Assembly: GCA_949825045.1 (NCBI GenBank)
Contig: OX463810.1
Location: forward strand, 31,134,201-31,198,200
DNA: 64,000 bases
Direction: 5' to 3'
Source: Argyresthia goedartella
Lineage: Eukaryota; Arthropoda; Insecta; Lepidoptera; Argyresthiidae
Both the position numbers and the translations under genes were made by a program. Positions 62,853 through 64,000 of the stretch are shown here, piece by piece (the stretch's first letter is position 1; the number at the start of each line of letters is the position of its first letter). The notes under the pieces were generated by a model. It had not been told where the DNA came from, did not search any database, and saw only the letters and a program-made list of their open reading frames with translations.

Positions 62853-64000
62853 GTGGTTCATCAAAATATACAGGGCATGTTAAGTAAAGAACTGGAAATT
62901 GAGTTATTCATGAACTGTAATAATATTGATATTTTATGTATAACAGAGCACTTTTTAAAGAGTTATCAGTTCATGTTAAACTTTAATAACCACCACGTTG
63001 CTAGTTCGTTCAACAGAAAAACAGCTGATCGCGGTGGCTCCTTAATACTTGTAAATAATAGTTTTAAATATAAGGAACGAGTTGACATAGTGAGCCTGTC
63101 TGTTGAGCGTACCATGGAAATAGCCTGTATTGAACTTGAACAACTTAATGTATTGAGCGTATACAGACCACCAGATTCATCCTTTGATTTATTCGAAAAG
63201 AAAATGGATGAAGTGTTGATTAAAATCAGCGATAAAAACAATTTTTTTATAATTTGTGGTGATTTTAATGTTAATCTGTTAGAGGATAATAATATTTGTA
63301 CCAGATTAAAATCTTTATTTTTATGTCACAACATGAACTATCTGTGTTTGGAGCCTACTAGAATTACTGCAACATCTGCTACCTGCATTGACAATATATT
63401 TACTAACATTACGCCCATTTTCAAATCGGTCATCAATAAATTAACCTCTGATCACTCTGGTCAGATAGGTATATTCAATATTAAAATAAAAAAGGACCAA
63501 AAAGAGGATATTACATGTGTGCCCGTTAGTGACACTCGGCTTGAACACTACAGGAATAATATTTTAGATAAACTATGGGAAATACCATACAGTGACGATC
63601 CAAATTTGTTGTACAACTCAGTATTTAACCTTGTCAAAAATGAATATGATACGGTATTTAAATCAAAAACTATAAAAGTTAATAACAAAGCTTTGTTTAG
63701 TGATTGGGCGACAGTTGGAATTCATAGGAGCAGACGAAGATTATATGAACTCTATGAAGAGAAATCATATAACAAAAATACGGCCTTTCTAGATTATGTT
63801 CGTAGTTATTCAAAAATGTTTAAACGCGTTTGTGCCGTAGCTAAATCTAATTTCATTAAAACAAAATTGAATCTAGTAGCAATGTAATGAAAACGACTTG
63901 GCAAATTATAAACAGAGAGACTGGAAAGGCCAAAGCTACACATAATAACTTCAAGCTTAAGATAGATAATCAATTGCTAAGTACAGACCTAGAAGTAGCA
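62853..64000 (+). pseudogene. LINE ORF2: endonuclease and start of RT, runs off the window
   Basis: 62853-63887: VHQNIQGMLSKELEIEL, CITEHFLK (catalytic E), LNVLSVYRPPDSSFDLFEK, FIICGDFNVNLLEDN (D-F-N), ITATSATCIDNIFTN, LTSDHSGQIG (D-H). Then a linker with SRRRLYELYEEKSY. A frame change near 63870 is followed by WQIINRETGKAKATHNN (63890-63940), the block before RT. The first ATG at 62853 is within the start of the endonuclease. The same family occurs at 24588, 38359 and 50380. Confidence 0.8.

Larger units (their letters stand above)
61104..64000 (+). mobile_element. CR1-group LINE, continues beyond the window
   Basis: ORF1 and ORF2 lie 122 bp apart in the same direction, with probable 5' UTR from about 60450. 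Only two frame changes are seen, so this is the most complete LINE of the window on its 5' side. Confidence 0.75.

Overview
The window looks like a piece of an AT-rich insect nuclear genome, most likely a moth or butterfly. The base for this is the density and kind of transposable elements (BEL/Pao with an env-like part, several CR1/Jockey-type LINEs, a maT-type mariner, tRNA-derived SINEs) and several short dispersed repeats that I know from lepidopteran genomes. No complete host protein gene is visible. Nearly every long open frame is a transposable-element protein or a fragment of one, and one short possible host exon (37433-37551) stands out.

Layout. 1-8141: a BEL/Pao LTR retrotransposon with a decayed gag and a long intact pol-env frame, cut at its 3' end by a 5'-truncated LINE (8142-9110). 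9111-16240: mostly single-copy-looking AT-rich DNA with a 278-bp MITE, a transposase remnant, a GC-rich island with a CRE, and dispersed repeat fragments. 16295-18730: a satellite of about 47 units of exactly 52 bp. 19757-21628: a 5'-truncated but open retrotransposon encoding RT plus a C-terminal zinc/nuclease-like region, flanked by a 14-bp target-site duplication. 22670-23740 and 38703-40315: two related coding-poor LTR elements. 24588-28630: a LINE 3' end split by a 3.28-kb Mutator-like (MULE) element with long TIRs and an 8-bp TSD; the MULE in turn carries a 570-bp perfect (CAGA)n tract. 31844-34777: a 2.9-kb LINE with a 9-bp TSD.

41130-64000 is a LINE graveyard on both strands (plus SINEs at 43592 and 51317, and a TIR-bounded maT element at 53935-55246), ending in a CR1-type LINE whose ORF1 and ORF2 start are in the window and whose reverse transcriptase runs off the end.

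The elements are mostly independent insertions. The order of events can be read in places: LINE, then MULE, with a dispersed repeat and its microsatellite inside the MULE; an LTR element next to or inside a LINE tail; a LINE next to an older LINE fragment on the same strand. The least ordinary signal is a recurring class of near-perfect short hairpins (arms 15-28 bp, loops 0-10 nt) at eight sites. At two of them homology to a transposable element shows which arm is original and which is a new inverted copy, and both coincide with a deletion or truncation breakpoint.
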